From Desulfobulbaceae bacterium (lineage in GTDB: Bacteria; Desulfobacterota; Desulfobulbia; Desulfobulbales; SURF-16): DNA of 11,723 nt. Every line of letters begins with the position of its first letter. The first letter of the stretch is position 1. This document shows, one piece after another, positions 1 through 6,680 of this stretch. The notes under the pieces were generated by a model, which searched no databases, was not told the origin of the DNA, and worked only from the letters and a program-made list of their open reading frames with translations. A program made the translations under genes and the position numbers. The stretch spans positions 1-11,723 of the forward strand of contig JALNXE010000123.1 in the NCBI GenBank assembly GCA_023230525.1. Direction: 5' to 3'.

Positions 1-30
1 GGAGGTATTGTAATGGAAGGATGAAATTAA

Positions 31-132
31 GTTAACACATTGATACTCCGAATGAATGTGATGCCAGAAAGAGTGGAGTGAGTTCGGGGTGTTTTATTTC
101 CGCGTAGCGGTTTAGTTCAACAAGTTATTAGC
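31..132 (+). other. Possible integron attC-like recombination site
   Basis: The two ends of this stretch can pair imperfectly in the pattern of attC sites. TAAC (33-36) pairs with GTTA (124-127). Next come 3-nt unpaired spacers on both sides (37-39 and 121-123). TTGA (40-43) then pairs with TCAA (117-120), ACT (45-47) with AGT (114-116) leaving T44 extrahelical, and CCG (48-50) with CGG (108-110). The right half also resembles the right half of the aadA-type attC (GCGG, TTA, TCAA, GTTA blocks in the same order). Stop codons at 22-24 and 33-35 fit a cassette gene ending just before such a site. Against it, the putative core GTTATTA departs from the GTTRRRY consensus, and a short hairpin (100-110) competes with part of the pairing. 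Only about 14 base pairs support the call. Confidence 0.35.
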
Positions 133-269
133 TGGACGGAATTCATCCTATCAATAGCAATATTTGTGGAGTTAGTGATAAAAGCAAAATACATACCAAT
201 ATTTTAAGCCGACTAAAGAAAGCTGAAGAAAGGGGGGCAAGTCCGCTTTTGGCTTTTATCCGCACATAA
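132..269 (+). pseudogene. ATG-less open frame in AT-rich segment, possible gene remnant
   Basis: A 45-codon open frame follows a TAG at 129-131 and ends at TAA 267-269. It has no ATG, GTG or TTG start near its beginning. The C-terminal half reads like a soluble, charged protein tail (SRLKKAEERGASPLLAFIRT at the end). I do not recognise a family. The low GC differs from the genes that follow, so it may be the decayed 3' end of an imported gene or cassette. It could equally be chance. From 270 to 411 I see only a 34-codon ATG frame (327-431) that runs into the HD gene's 3' end and is probably not real. Confidence 0.15.
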
Positions 270-411
270 TAGTCAATCCCAACAATGCCACTATTCTATC
301 AGGTGCAATACTTTTGCAAGGAAAATATGAGTGAATTCCTGAGTATATTCTCGCCTGATACCTTCCCCGCTCTGTCAGTAAAGCATGGCCTGGGCCGCCG
401 TCCCCCGCTTG

Positions 412-915
412 TCACCCATTCCACACGGTGACGATGTCCGGCGCAAAGTTGCTGAGGCTTCTCTCATTGGCCCAGGTGATGATTTCCGGGGTTCTGGCTG
501 GATCCGTGCAGAGGTATTGCGGGTCAGGCATGATGCCGACCCGGGCCAGATCAAGCCGGTCGGCATCGAAACAGGTGCGGACGGTGAGGTCCGCATGGGT
601 TCTGGCCACGGTGTGCTGCCTGCAGGCGATGAGCAACAGCTCAAAATCGGGGTCGGGCAGATCAAAATAGCGGCCGCGCAACTCTTCCGCCAGCTTGGCC
701 CCGCGCGGGCCGTGGCCATCGTCCCGGTCATTGTTCAGCCGCCCGGCATCGTGGAAAACGGCGAACAGCTTGACCACGCTGAGCCTGGCCCCGGTTCCCT
801 CGGCCAGCCGCAAGCCGTTGGCGTAGACCCGGCCCCAGTGGCGGATGCCGTGGATGCCCTCCCAGTTGAGGGCATATTGTTCTTTTATTGCCTGGATCAG
901 TTTTCTGGTAATCAA
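412..915 (-). CDS. HD-domain metal-dependent phosphohydrolase family protein
   Basis: The 167-residue soluble protein has the HD-superfamily pattern: His26 in an HGIRHW segment, the His55-Asp56 pair in AVFHDAGR, His68 in a DDGHG segment, His101 in CRQHT, and Asp117/Asp119 in FDADRLD. These are the expected metal ligands of a small stand-alone HD hydrolase; the substrate cannot be predicted. The start is TTG (complement of 913-915). An in-frame TGA lies three codons upstream, so no longer ATG or GTG start exists, and a GGAG sits 9 bases before the TTG. The gene lies 32 nt downstream of the DUF4149 gene on the same strand, so the two are probably co-transcribed. It is the last gene before the AT-rich segment at the left end of the window. 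The family call is confident, the biological role is not. Confidence 0.85.
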   Translation of the reverse strand: MITRKLIQAIKEQYALNWEGIHGIRHWGRVYANGLRLAEGTGARLSVVKLFAVFHDAGRLNNDRDDGHGPRGAKLAEELRGRYFDLPDPDFELLLIACRQHTVARTHADLTVRTCFDADRLDLARVGIMPDPQYLCTDPARTPEIITWANERSLSNFAPDIVTVWNG

Positions 916-947
916 TGCAGCTCACTCCGTCCGTGGCAGACTCTCTC

Positions 948-1397
948 TCACAGCAGGATCACCAGGGCGATCCCGCCGCCGATGACCGCCAGGTTGCCGG
1001 CGGCAGATATCCCATGTAATTTCCTGAATTTGGCACGCAGCGGATCATCCGGCGGGGTGGTCACAAAGGAGGGGATCTCCTTTTTCAGGGCCGCGGCCCT
1101 TGGTTCAATCACCAAGGCCTGCCCCGCGGTAATGGCCAGCATCAGGGCGATGATGACGGCGGCTGCGGTCCTGTGCCTGGCGGTTGAAAAGAACAGGGCC
1201 ACCAGGGCGATCACGCCGCAGGCCAGCCCCCATTTGAAATAGCCGGGAAAGAGGACGCCGACAATCCCGCCGGCCATGTCCCGGTTGTACGCTTTAAAGA
1301 TGCTGGGGGTGAGAACGAAGGTGAACAGGGTTGCCCCGCCCAGCCAACAGGCCACGGCCAGACGGTAGAGGATTGCGGGTATCTGCATGGATTTCAC
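948..1397 (-). CDS. DUF4149 family integral membrane protein
   Basis: The protein is about 149 residues with four predicted membrane spans (roughly residues 8-28, 47-69, 77-95 and 131-149). A soluble loop between spans 3 and 4 ends in FRKLHGISAAGN. The short length, four-helix layout and the conserved F-x-x-LH-x-x-S-x-x-x-N feature before the last helix match DUF4149 (TMEM205-like) proteins, whose function is unknown. Two starts are possible: GTG at 1397, one codon after an in-frame TGA, or ATG at 1388 (residue 4). Neither has a strong ribosome-binding site; a GATGAG lies upstream. The gene is first in a two-gene minus-strand unit with the HD hydrolase and is divergent from the exporter operon at 1671. 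Confidence 0.8.
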   Translation of the reverse strand: MKSMQIPAILYRLAVACWLGGATLFTFVLTPSIFKAYNRDMAGGIVGVLFPGYFKWGLACGVIALVALFFSTARHRTAAAVIIALMLAITAGQALVIEPRAAALKKEIPSFVTTPPDDPLRAKFRKLHGISAAGNLAVIGGGIALVILL

Positions 1398-1438
1398 ATC
1401 TCATCGAACTGATAGTGTTTTTTAATCGGTTTCACCAA

Positions 1439-1471
1439 GAAATAACCCTTTCTTGCGCGGGTGGCAAGAAA
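1439..1471 (-). promoter_or_regulatory. Candidate promoter with overlapping perfect inverted repeat for DUF4149-HD unit
   Basis: On the minus strand, TTGCCA (1467-1462, five of six matches to -35) and TATTTC (1444-1439, weaker -10) are separated by 17 bp. An 8-bp perfect inverted repeat, TTTCTTGC at 1449-1456 and GCAAGAAA at 1464-1471 with a 7-nt centre, covers the -35 box and spacer. This is where a repressor operator would sit. The sequence features are seen directly; the function is inferred. Confidence 0.3.
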
Positions 1472-1604
1472 TGTCGGCACTTGCCATAAAAAATCCCCAG
1501 ACGCCCTGAAAAGATCAAAACAGCACCCGCCATTCCCGGCCGCATTTGCCCTTATCCCATCGATTTACAAAAAATAGTGATTACAGATCGTGGAAAGCAA
1601 TATA

Positions 1605-1616
1605 AAATACGTATTT
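1605..1616. promoter_or_regulatory. 12-bp perfect palindrome upstream of exporter operon
   Basis: AAATACGTATTT is a perfect palindrome 55 bp before the yhiI-like start, inside the AT-rich part of the 273-bp divergent spacer. A TAAAAT (1603-1608) that could serve as a -10 overlaps it, 16 bp after a poor -35 (TTACAG, 1581-1586). It could be an operator for a local regulator. No regulator gene is present in the window, and a short AT palindrome can occur by chance. Confidence 0.25.
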
Positions 1617-1670
1617 ATGCCCACTTTAACACTTGCCGTATTTTCATTTTCCCATAAGGAGTAGCATCAC

Positions 1671-2663
1671 ATGACTGAACGCGGTTCCGGCAGATGGTGG
1701 CTGGCATTGGCCGTTCTGCTCGTTGTTGCCGGCCTGGCGATCTACGGCTGGCTGAGCTTGCGCCGATCGCCCATGCCCGAGGGGATTGCTTCAGGCAACG
1801 GGCGGCTGGAGGCGACCCAGGTTGACATCGCCACCAAGCTTGCGGGACGCATTACCGAGGTTCTGGTTCATGAAGGAGATTTTCTTGAAGCCGGCCAGGT
1901 GGTGGCGCGGATGGACACCCAATCCCTGCAGGCCGAACTCCGGCAGGTTAATGCCGAAACCCGCAAGGCCCGCAACGAAAAAACCTCCGCCCTGGCCCTG
2001 ATTGAACAGCGCCGGAGCGAGTATGAACTGGCCAAAAAGAATTACGAAAGATCCCGGAAACTTTTCGCAGAGGATGCCCTGGCCTCGAAACAGGTTGATA
2101 CCGACCGGACCAAGATGGAAACCACCCAGGCCATATTAAATGAGGTGGAGTCAAAAAAACAGGAATCGGATGCGGCGATAGAAGCCTCGGTGGCCAAGGC
2201 GGAAAAGATCCAGGTTGATATCGCCGACAGCATCCTGACCACGCCGGTGGCCGGCCGGGTGCTCTACCGGCTGGCGGAACCGGGGGAAGTGTTGGCCGCA
2301 GGCGGCAAAGTCGCCACGGTGCTGGACCTGACCGATGTCTACATGACCATTTTCCTGCCCACTAGCCAGGCCGGCCGGGTGAGTATCGGCGCCGAGGCCC
2401 GGCTTGTTTTTGACGCCCGGCCCGATCTGGCTGTGCCGGCCCGGGTTTCCTTTGTGGCGCCGGAAGCCCAGTTCACCCCAAAAGACGTTGAAACCAGGAC
2501 CGAGCGGGAAAAACTCATGTTCCGCCTCAAGGTCAAGATCGATCCCGAACTGCTGCGGAAGCATCTGGCCATGGTGAAAACAGGGGTGCCGGGCGTCGCA
2601 TACGTGCGCCTTGCCCCCCAGGCCGAATGGCCGGAGGATGTCAGAAACCGGAAACTGCCATGA
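1671..2663 (+). CDS. yhiI: HlyD-family membrane fusion protein (periplasmic adaptor) of the RbbA/YhhJ exporter
   Basis: The 330-residue protein has one N-terminal membrane anchor (residues 9-28) and a short linker. A first half-lipoyl domain (about 44-82, with NGRLEAT and GRITEVLVHEGDFLEAGQVV) follows, then an alpha-helical hairpin rich in Glu/Lys/Gln (about 83-180). The second half-lipoyl (ILTTPVAGRVLYRLAEPGEV) and a beta-barrel domain close it. The C-terminal segment with AQFTPKDVETRTEREKLMF is characteristic of the YhiI/YbhG subgroup. E. coli YhiI is slightly longer (about 355 aa), mainly in the helical hairpin. The role inferred from the family is to bridge the inner-membrane ABC-2 permeases to the outer envelope; the substrate is unknown. 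The ATG at 1671 has an AGGAG about 8-10 bases upstream. The stop codon overlaps the preferred start of rbbA (ATGA), indicating translational coupling. Confidence 0.9.
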   Translation: MTERGSGRWWLALAVLLVVAGLAIYGWLSLRRSPMPEGIASGNGRLEATQVDIATKLAGRITEVLVHEGDFLEAGQVVARMDTQSLQAELRQVNAETRKARNEKTSALALIEQRRSEYELAKKNYERSRKLFAEDALASKQVDTDRTKMETTQAILNEVESKKQESDAAIEASVAKAEKIQVDIADSILTTPVAGRVLYRLAEPGEVLAAGGKVATVLDLTDVYMTIFLPTSQAGRVSIGAEARLVFDARPDLAVPARVSFVAPEAQFTPKDVETRTEREKLMFRLKVKIDPELLRKHLAMVKTGVPGVAYVRLAPQAEWPEDVRNRKLP

Positions 2664-5413
2664 GTGGGATGCCGGATGATATCGCCAGGGTCGCCGGGCT
2701 CAGCCATCGTTACGGCAAGGTGTTTGCCCTGGCCGGGGTGGATCTGCGGATTCCGGCCGGCTGCACCGCCGGCCTGATCGGCCCTGACGGGGTGGGTAAA
2801 TCCACCCTGCTTGCCCTTATTGCCGGGGTGCGCCGCATCCAGCAGGGCAGCGTCGCGGTGTTCGGCGGCGACATGCGCAACCCCCGGCACCGCAGACAGA
2901 GCTGCCCGCGCATCGCCTATATGCCCCAGGGCCTGGGCCGCAACCTCTATATGAGCCTGTCGGTGTTCGAGAATGTGGATTTTTTCGGCCGCCTTTTCGG
3001 CCAGTCGCGCCAGGAGCGCAAGTGGCGCATCAACGAGCTGCTCACCAGCACTGGTCTGGCCCCCTTCAAGGACCGGCCGGCCGGCAAACTCTCCGGCGGC
3101 ATGAAGCAGAAACTCGGCCTGTGCTGCGCCCTGATCCACGACCCGGACCTGCTGATCCTGGACGAACCCACCACCGGCGTCGATCCGTTGTCCCGCCGCC
3201 AGTTCTGGAAACTCATTGACCGCATCCGCGCCCGCCGGCCGGGGATGAGCGTGCTCATCGCCACCGCCTACATGGACGAGGCGGAGGGCTTTGACTGGCT
3301 GGTGGCCATGGATGGGGGCAGGATTCTCGCCACCGGCACCGCAACGGAACTGAAATCCCGCACCGGCGCAAATGACCTGGACACCGCCTTTATCCGCCTG
3401 CTGCCCGAGGAAAAACGCCAGGGCCACCAGAGCCTGGTTGTGCCGCCGCGGGCAAAAGACGGGGATGGCCCGCCGGCCATTGAGGCTCAGGAACTGACCA
3501 AACGTTTCGGCAGCTTCACCGCCGTGGACCGGGTCAGCTTCACCATCGAGCGCGGCGAAATCTTCGGCTTTCTCGGCTCCAACGGCTGCGGCAAGACCAC
3601 CACCATGAAAATGCTCACCGGGCTGCTGCCGGCCACTTCCGGTTCGGCCCGACTGTTCGGCCAGGCCGTTGACGCCCACAATCTGGAGACCCGCAAGCGG
3701 GTGGGCTTCATGTCCCAGGCCTTTTCCCTGTATACGGAACTCACCGTCCGGCAGAATCTGCTGCTCCATGCCCGCCTGTTTCACCTGGCCCCGAAGCGGA
3801 TTGCCGGCCGGATCGATGAACTGGTGGGCCGCTTTGCCCTCGGCGGCTATCTGGACGTATCGACCGAAAGCCTGCCCCTGGGCATCCGCCAGCGTCTGTC
3901 CCTGGCCGTGGCCGTGATCCACGCGCCGGACATGCTGATCCTGGACGAACCCACCTCCGGCGTCGATCCGGTGGCCCGGGACCAGTTCTGGGAGCTGCTG
4001 ATCGATCTCTCCCGGCACCAGGGCGTCACCATCTTTGTTTCCACCCATTTCATGAACGAGGCGAGCCGCTGTGACCGCATCTCGCTGATGCATGCCGGCC
4101 GCGTGCTGGCCAGCGGCGCGCCGGGGGAGTTGATCAGCTCCAGAAACTGCCAGACACTGGAAGAGGCCTTCATCGCCTATTTGCAGGAGGCCGAACGAGA
4201 CGACATGGCCGTCAGCGCCCCTGATGCGCCCCTGGCTGGAGCCGCCCGGGAGCGCTTTGGCGGAAACGGCGCCCCGGCCCCTGCGTTTTTCAACCCCTTC
4301 CGGCTGCTGGCCTATGCCCGCAGGGAGACCCAGGAACTGAGCCGCGACCCGATCCGGCTGGTTTTCGCCCTGTTGGGCACTGCCATCCTCATGCTTATTT
4401 TCGGCTTCGGCATCACCCTGGATGTGGACAAACTCTCCTACGCGGTGCTCGACCGGGATCAGACCCCGGAAAGCCGGGTTTACCTGGAAAATTATGCCGG
4501 CTCCCGTTATTTCCGCGAAAAGCCGCCGCTCACCGGCTATGACAGCCTGGAGCAGCGCATGATGAGCGGCGAGCTGCAGCTGGCCATCGAGATCCCGCCC
4601 GGCTTCGGCAAGGACCTCAAGCGGGGCCGCCAACCCGTGGTGTCGGTCTGGATTGACGGGGCCATGCCCTTCCGGGGCGAGACCATGAAAGGCTATGTCC
4701 AGGGCGTGCATCTTGATTATCTCTCCCAGCTTGCCCTGAGCGCCTCAGGGGGCAAACCGCGGCTCCTGCCCGCCGGCATCGAAACCCGTTACCGCTACAA
4801 TCAGGATTTTAAGAGCGTCAACGCCATGGTGCCGGCGGTTATCTCCCTGCTGCTGGTCTTTGTGCCGGCCATCCTCATGGCCGTGGCGGTTGTGCGCGAA
4901 AAGGAACTGGGCTCCATCGCCAACCTGTACGCCACGCCGGTGACCCGGCTGGAATTTCTGCTGGGCAAACAGCTGCCCTATATCGGCATCAGCATGTTCA
5001 ACTTTCTCGTGCTGGTTGCCATGTCGATGCTCATCTTCCGGGTCCCGCTGAAAGGCAGTTTCCCGGCCCTGGCCTGCGGGGCATTGCTCTACGTCACGGT
5101 GACCACCGCTCTTGGTCTGCTGGTGTCGGTCTTTACCCGCACGCAGATCGCCGCCCTCATCGCCGCCTTTGTCCTGACCCTGGTGCCGGCCACCCAGTTT
5201 TCCGGGCTGATCACCCCGGTCTCCTCCCTCAGCGGCGCGGCGGCGGTCATCGGCAAGAACTTTCCGGCCGGCTATTTCATGTCAATCAGCGTCGGCACCT
5301 TTACCAAGGCCCTGGGCTTCCATGACCTGACCGCGCAGTTTACGGCCCTGGCCTGTTTTATCCCGGTGCTGCTCGTGCTGAGCCTGGTGTTGCTGCGCAA
5401 ACAGGAGGCCTGA
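2660..5413 (+). CDS. rbbA: RbbA: fused double ABC ATPase and ABC-2 permease (ribosome-associated ATPase/exporter)
   Basis: The protein has 917 residues from this start, close to E. coli RbbA (about 911). ATPase domain 1 has Walker A GPDGVGKST (41-49), signature LSGGMKQK (144-151) and Walker B ending D168-E169, but Tyr204 replaces the switch histidine (TAYMDEAE). ATPase domain 2 has Walker A GSNGCGKTT (306-314), a degenerate signature LPLGIRQR (405-412), D429-E430 and a normal switch His463. The C-terminal third is an ABC-2 permease: one helix near 567-587, a large extracytoplasmic loop, then about five helices from 724 onward. The asymmetry of the two sites also occurs in E. coli RbbA. E. coli RbbA was described as a ribosome-bound ATPase; its operon position suggests export, and the substrate is unknown. 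I chose ATG 2660 because it overlaps the yhiI stop (ATGA). An in-frame ATG at 2627 would add 11 residues. Confidence 0.93.
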   Translation: MSGMPDDIARVAGLSHRYGKVFALAGVDLRIPAGCTAGLIGPDGVGKSTLLALIAGVRRIQQGSVAVFGGDMRNPRHRRQSCPRIAYMPQGLGRNLYMSLSVFENVDFFGRLFGQSRQERKWRINELLTSTGLAPFKDRPAGKLSGGMKQKLGLCCALIHDPDLLILDEPTTGVDPLSRRQFWKLIDRIRARRPGMSVLIATAYMDEAEGFDWLVAMDGGRILATGTATELKSRTGANDLDTAFIRLLPEEKRQGHQSLVVPPRAKDGDGPPAIEAQELTKRFGSFTAVDRVSFTIERGEIFGFLGSNGCGKTTTMKMLTGLLPATSGSARLFGQAVDAHNLETRKRVGFMSQAFSLYTELTVRQNLLLHARLFHLAPKRIAGRIDELVGRFALGGYLDVSTESLPLGIRQRLSLAVAVIHAPDMLILDEPTSGVDPVARDQFWELLIDLSRHQGVTIFVSTHFMNEASRCDRISLMHAGRVLASGAPGELISSRNCQTLEEAFIAYLQEAERDDMAVSAPDAPLAGAARERFGGNGAPAPAFFNPFRLLAYARRETQELSRDPIRLVFALLGTAILMLIFGFGITLDVDKLSYAVLDRDQTPESRVYLENYAGSRYFREKPPLTGYDSLEQRMMSGELQLAIEIPPGFGKDLKRGRQPVVSVWIDGAMPFRGETMKGYVQGVHLDYLSQLALSASGGKPRLLPAGIETRYRYNQDFKSVNAMVPAVISLLLVFVPAILMAVAVVREKELGSIANLYATPVTRLEFLLGKQLPYIGISMFNFLVLVAMSMLIFRVPLKGSFPALACGALLYVTVTTALGLLVSVFTRTQIAALIAAFVLTLVPATQFSGLITPVSSLSGAAAVIGKNFPAGYFMSISVGTFTKALGFHDLTAQFTALACFIPVLLVLSLVLLRKQEA

Positions 5414-5415
5414 GC

Positions 5416-6540
5416 ATGAAAAAGCTGATCAACATCTATCAACTGGGGGCAAAGGAACTGCGCAGCCTCTTTCATGACACGGTGCTGCTCATCGCCGTCA
5501 TCTACTCCTTCTCCTTCGGCATTTACAGCGCGGCCAACGGCATCTCCCATGAACTGCATAACACGGCCATCGCCATTGTCGATGAGGACCGCTCGCCTCT
5601 TTCCCGGCGGATTGCCGATGCATTCCGGCCCCCCTATTTCCGGCAGCCGCAGCTGATTGCCATCGAGGCGGTTGACGCGGCCATGGATTCGGGTCTGTAT
5701 ACCTTTGTCATCGATATCCCGCCTGATTTTGAAAAAAATGTCGTGGCCGGCAGGTATCCCGAGCTCCAGGTTAATGTTGACGCCACGGCGGTGAACCAGG
5801 CCGGCATCGGCGACGGCTATATCCAGAACATCATCGGCGGGGAAATCAGGGAGTTCATACAGGGCTTTCGCGGGCCTGCCCCCTTACCCGTTGAACTTTT
5901 GACGCGCGTCAAATTCAACCCGAACCTGACCACCTCCTGGTTTGTCAGCGTCATGGAGCTGATCAACAACATCACCCTGCTCAGCATGGTCCTCACCGGG
6001 GCGGCACTCATGCGGGAACGGGAGCGGGGCACCATTGAACATCTGCTGGTCATGCCGCTTACCCCTTTCGAGATCATGGCGGCCAAGGTCTGGGCCAACG
6101 GCCTCATTGTGCTGGTGGCCGCCGGCCTGTCCCTCTGGCTGGTGATCACGGGGCTGCTGCAGGTGCAAATCACCGGCTCCATCCCCCTCTTCCTGGGCGG
6201 CACGGCCCTCTATCTCTTCTCCTCCACGGCCATGGGCATCTTTTTTGCCACGGTGGCCCGCTCCATGCCCCAGCTCGGCCTGCTGTTCATTCTCATCGTG
6301 CTGCCGATGAACATCCTCTCCGGCGGCAGCAGCCCGCGGGAGAGCATGCCGGAGATCCTGCAGACCATCATGCAGTTTGCCCCCTCCACCCATTTCGTCA
6401 CCTTCGCCCAGGCAATCCTCTACCGCGGGGCGGGCTTTGCCGTGGTGTGGCCCAATTATGCTGCAGTCAGCCTTATCGGCGCGGTTTTCTTCATAGCGGC
6501 CCTAGCCCGTTTACGCAAAAGCATCACCTTGAGCATATAA
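5416..6540 (+). CDS. yhhJ: YhhJ-type ABC-2 permease subunit
   Basis: This 374-residue inner-membrane protein is the same length as E. coli YhhJ. It has one N-terminal span (about 23-42, LLIAVIYSFSFGIYSAA), a large extracytoplasmic domain (about 43-170) and five hydrophobic segments from about residue 180 to the end. RERERGTIEHLLVMPL is the typical cytoplasmic coupling motif of ABC-2 permeases. It has no ATPase domain of its own and presumably pairs with the permease half of RbbA, using RbbA's ATPase sites. The start lies 2 nt after the rbbA stop, and AGGAGG sits inside the last rbbA codons at good spacing, so the two are co-translated. No clear intrinsic terminator follows; the next gene has its own promoter 48 bp downstream. 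Confidence 0.92.
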   Translation: MKKLINIYQLGAKELRSLFHDTVLLIAVIYSFSFGIYSAANGISHELHNTAIAIVDEDRSPLSRRIADAFRPPYFRQPQLIAIEAVDAAMDSGLYTFVIDIPPDFEKNVVAGRYPELQVNVDATAVNQAGIGDGYIQNIIGGEIREFIQGFRGPAPLPVELLTRVKFNPNLTTSWFVSVMELINNITLLSMVLTGAALMRERERGTIEHLLVMPLTPFEIMAAKVWANGLIVLVAAGLSLWLVITGLLQVQITGSIPLFLGGTALYLFSSTAMGIFFATVARSMPQLGLLFILIVLPMNILSGGSSPRESMPEILQTIMQFAPSTHFVTFAQAILYRGAGFAVVWPNYAAVSLIGAVFFIAALARLRKSITLSI

Positions 6541-6565
6541 TGTCCGGCTTGTATCCCGATATCTG

Positions 6566-6593
6566 TTGAATCTACCCCGGGGATGGGTATAAT
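6566..6593 (+). promoter_or_regulatory. Sigma-70-type promoter of rhlE
   Basis: TTGAAT (6566-6571, four of six) and a perfect TATAAT (6588-6593) are separated by 16 bp. This is the best sigma-70-like promoter in the window. It predicts a transcript starting near 6600 and an 80-nt 5' leader before the helicase gene. Long leaders are common on RNA-helicase and cold-response genes, but I see no definite regulatory structure in this one. Confidence 0.55.
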
Positions 6594-6680
6594 CCTCAGC
6601 AACGCACAATCTCTCTATCCCGTCAGGCAACTCCATGTGCCGCTGCCGCGACCATCAACCACTTATCGAGAAACAGCCCT

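Noticed and set aside
327..431. A 34-codon ATG frame with AGGA upstream, at the composition boundary.
   Set aside because: It crosses from AT-rich into GC-rich DNA, overlaps the 3' end of the HD gene, and shows no recognisable protein features.
385..1242. A 285-codon open frame on the plus strand.
   Set aside because: It is antisense to the HD and DUF4149 genes, both of which carry recognisable family features; the frame is a by-product of GC-rich codon use.
2339..4711. A 790-codon open frame on the minus strand.
   Set aside because: It lies entirely antisense to yhiI and rbbA, whose domains and motifs are clear. Its His/Gln/Gly/Ala-rich composition is what the complement of GC-rich coding DNA gives, and it has no recognisable domain.
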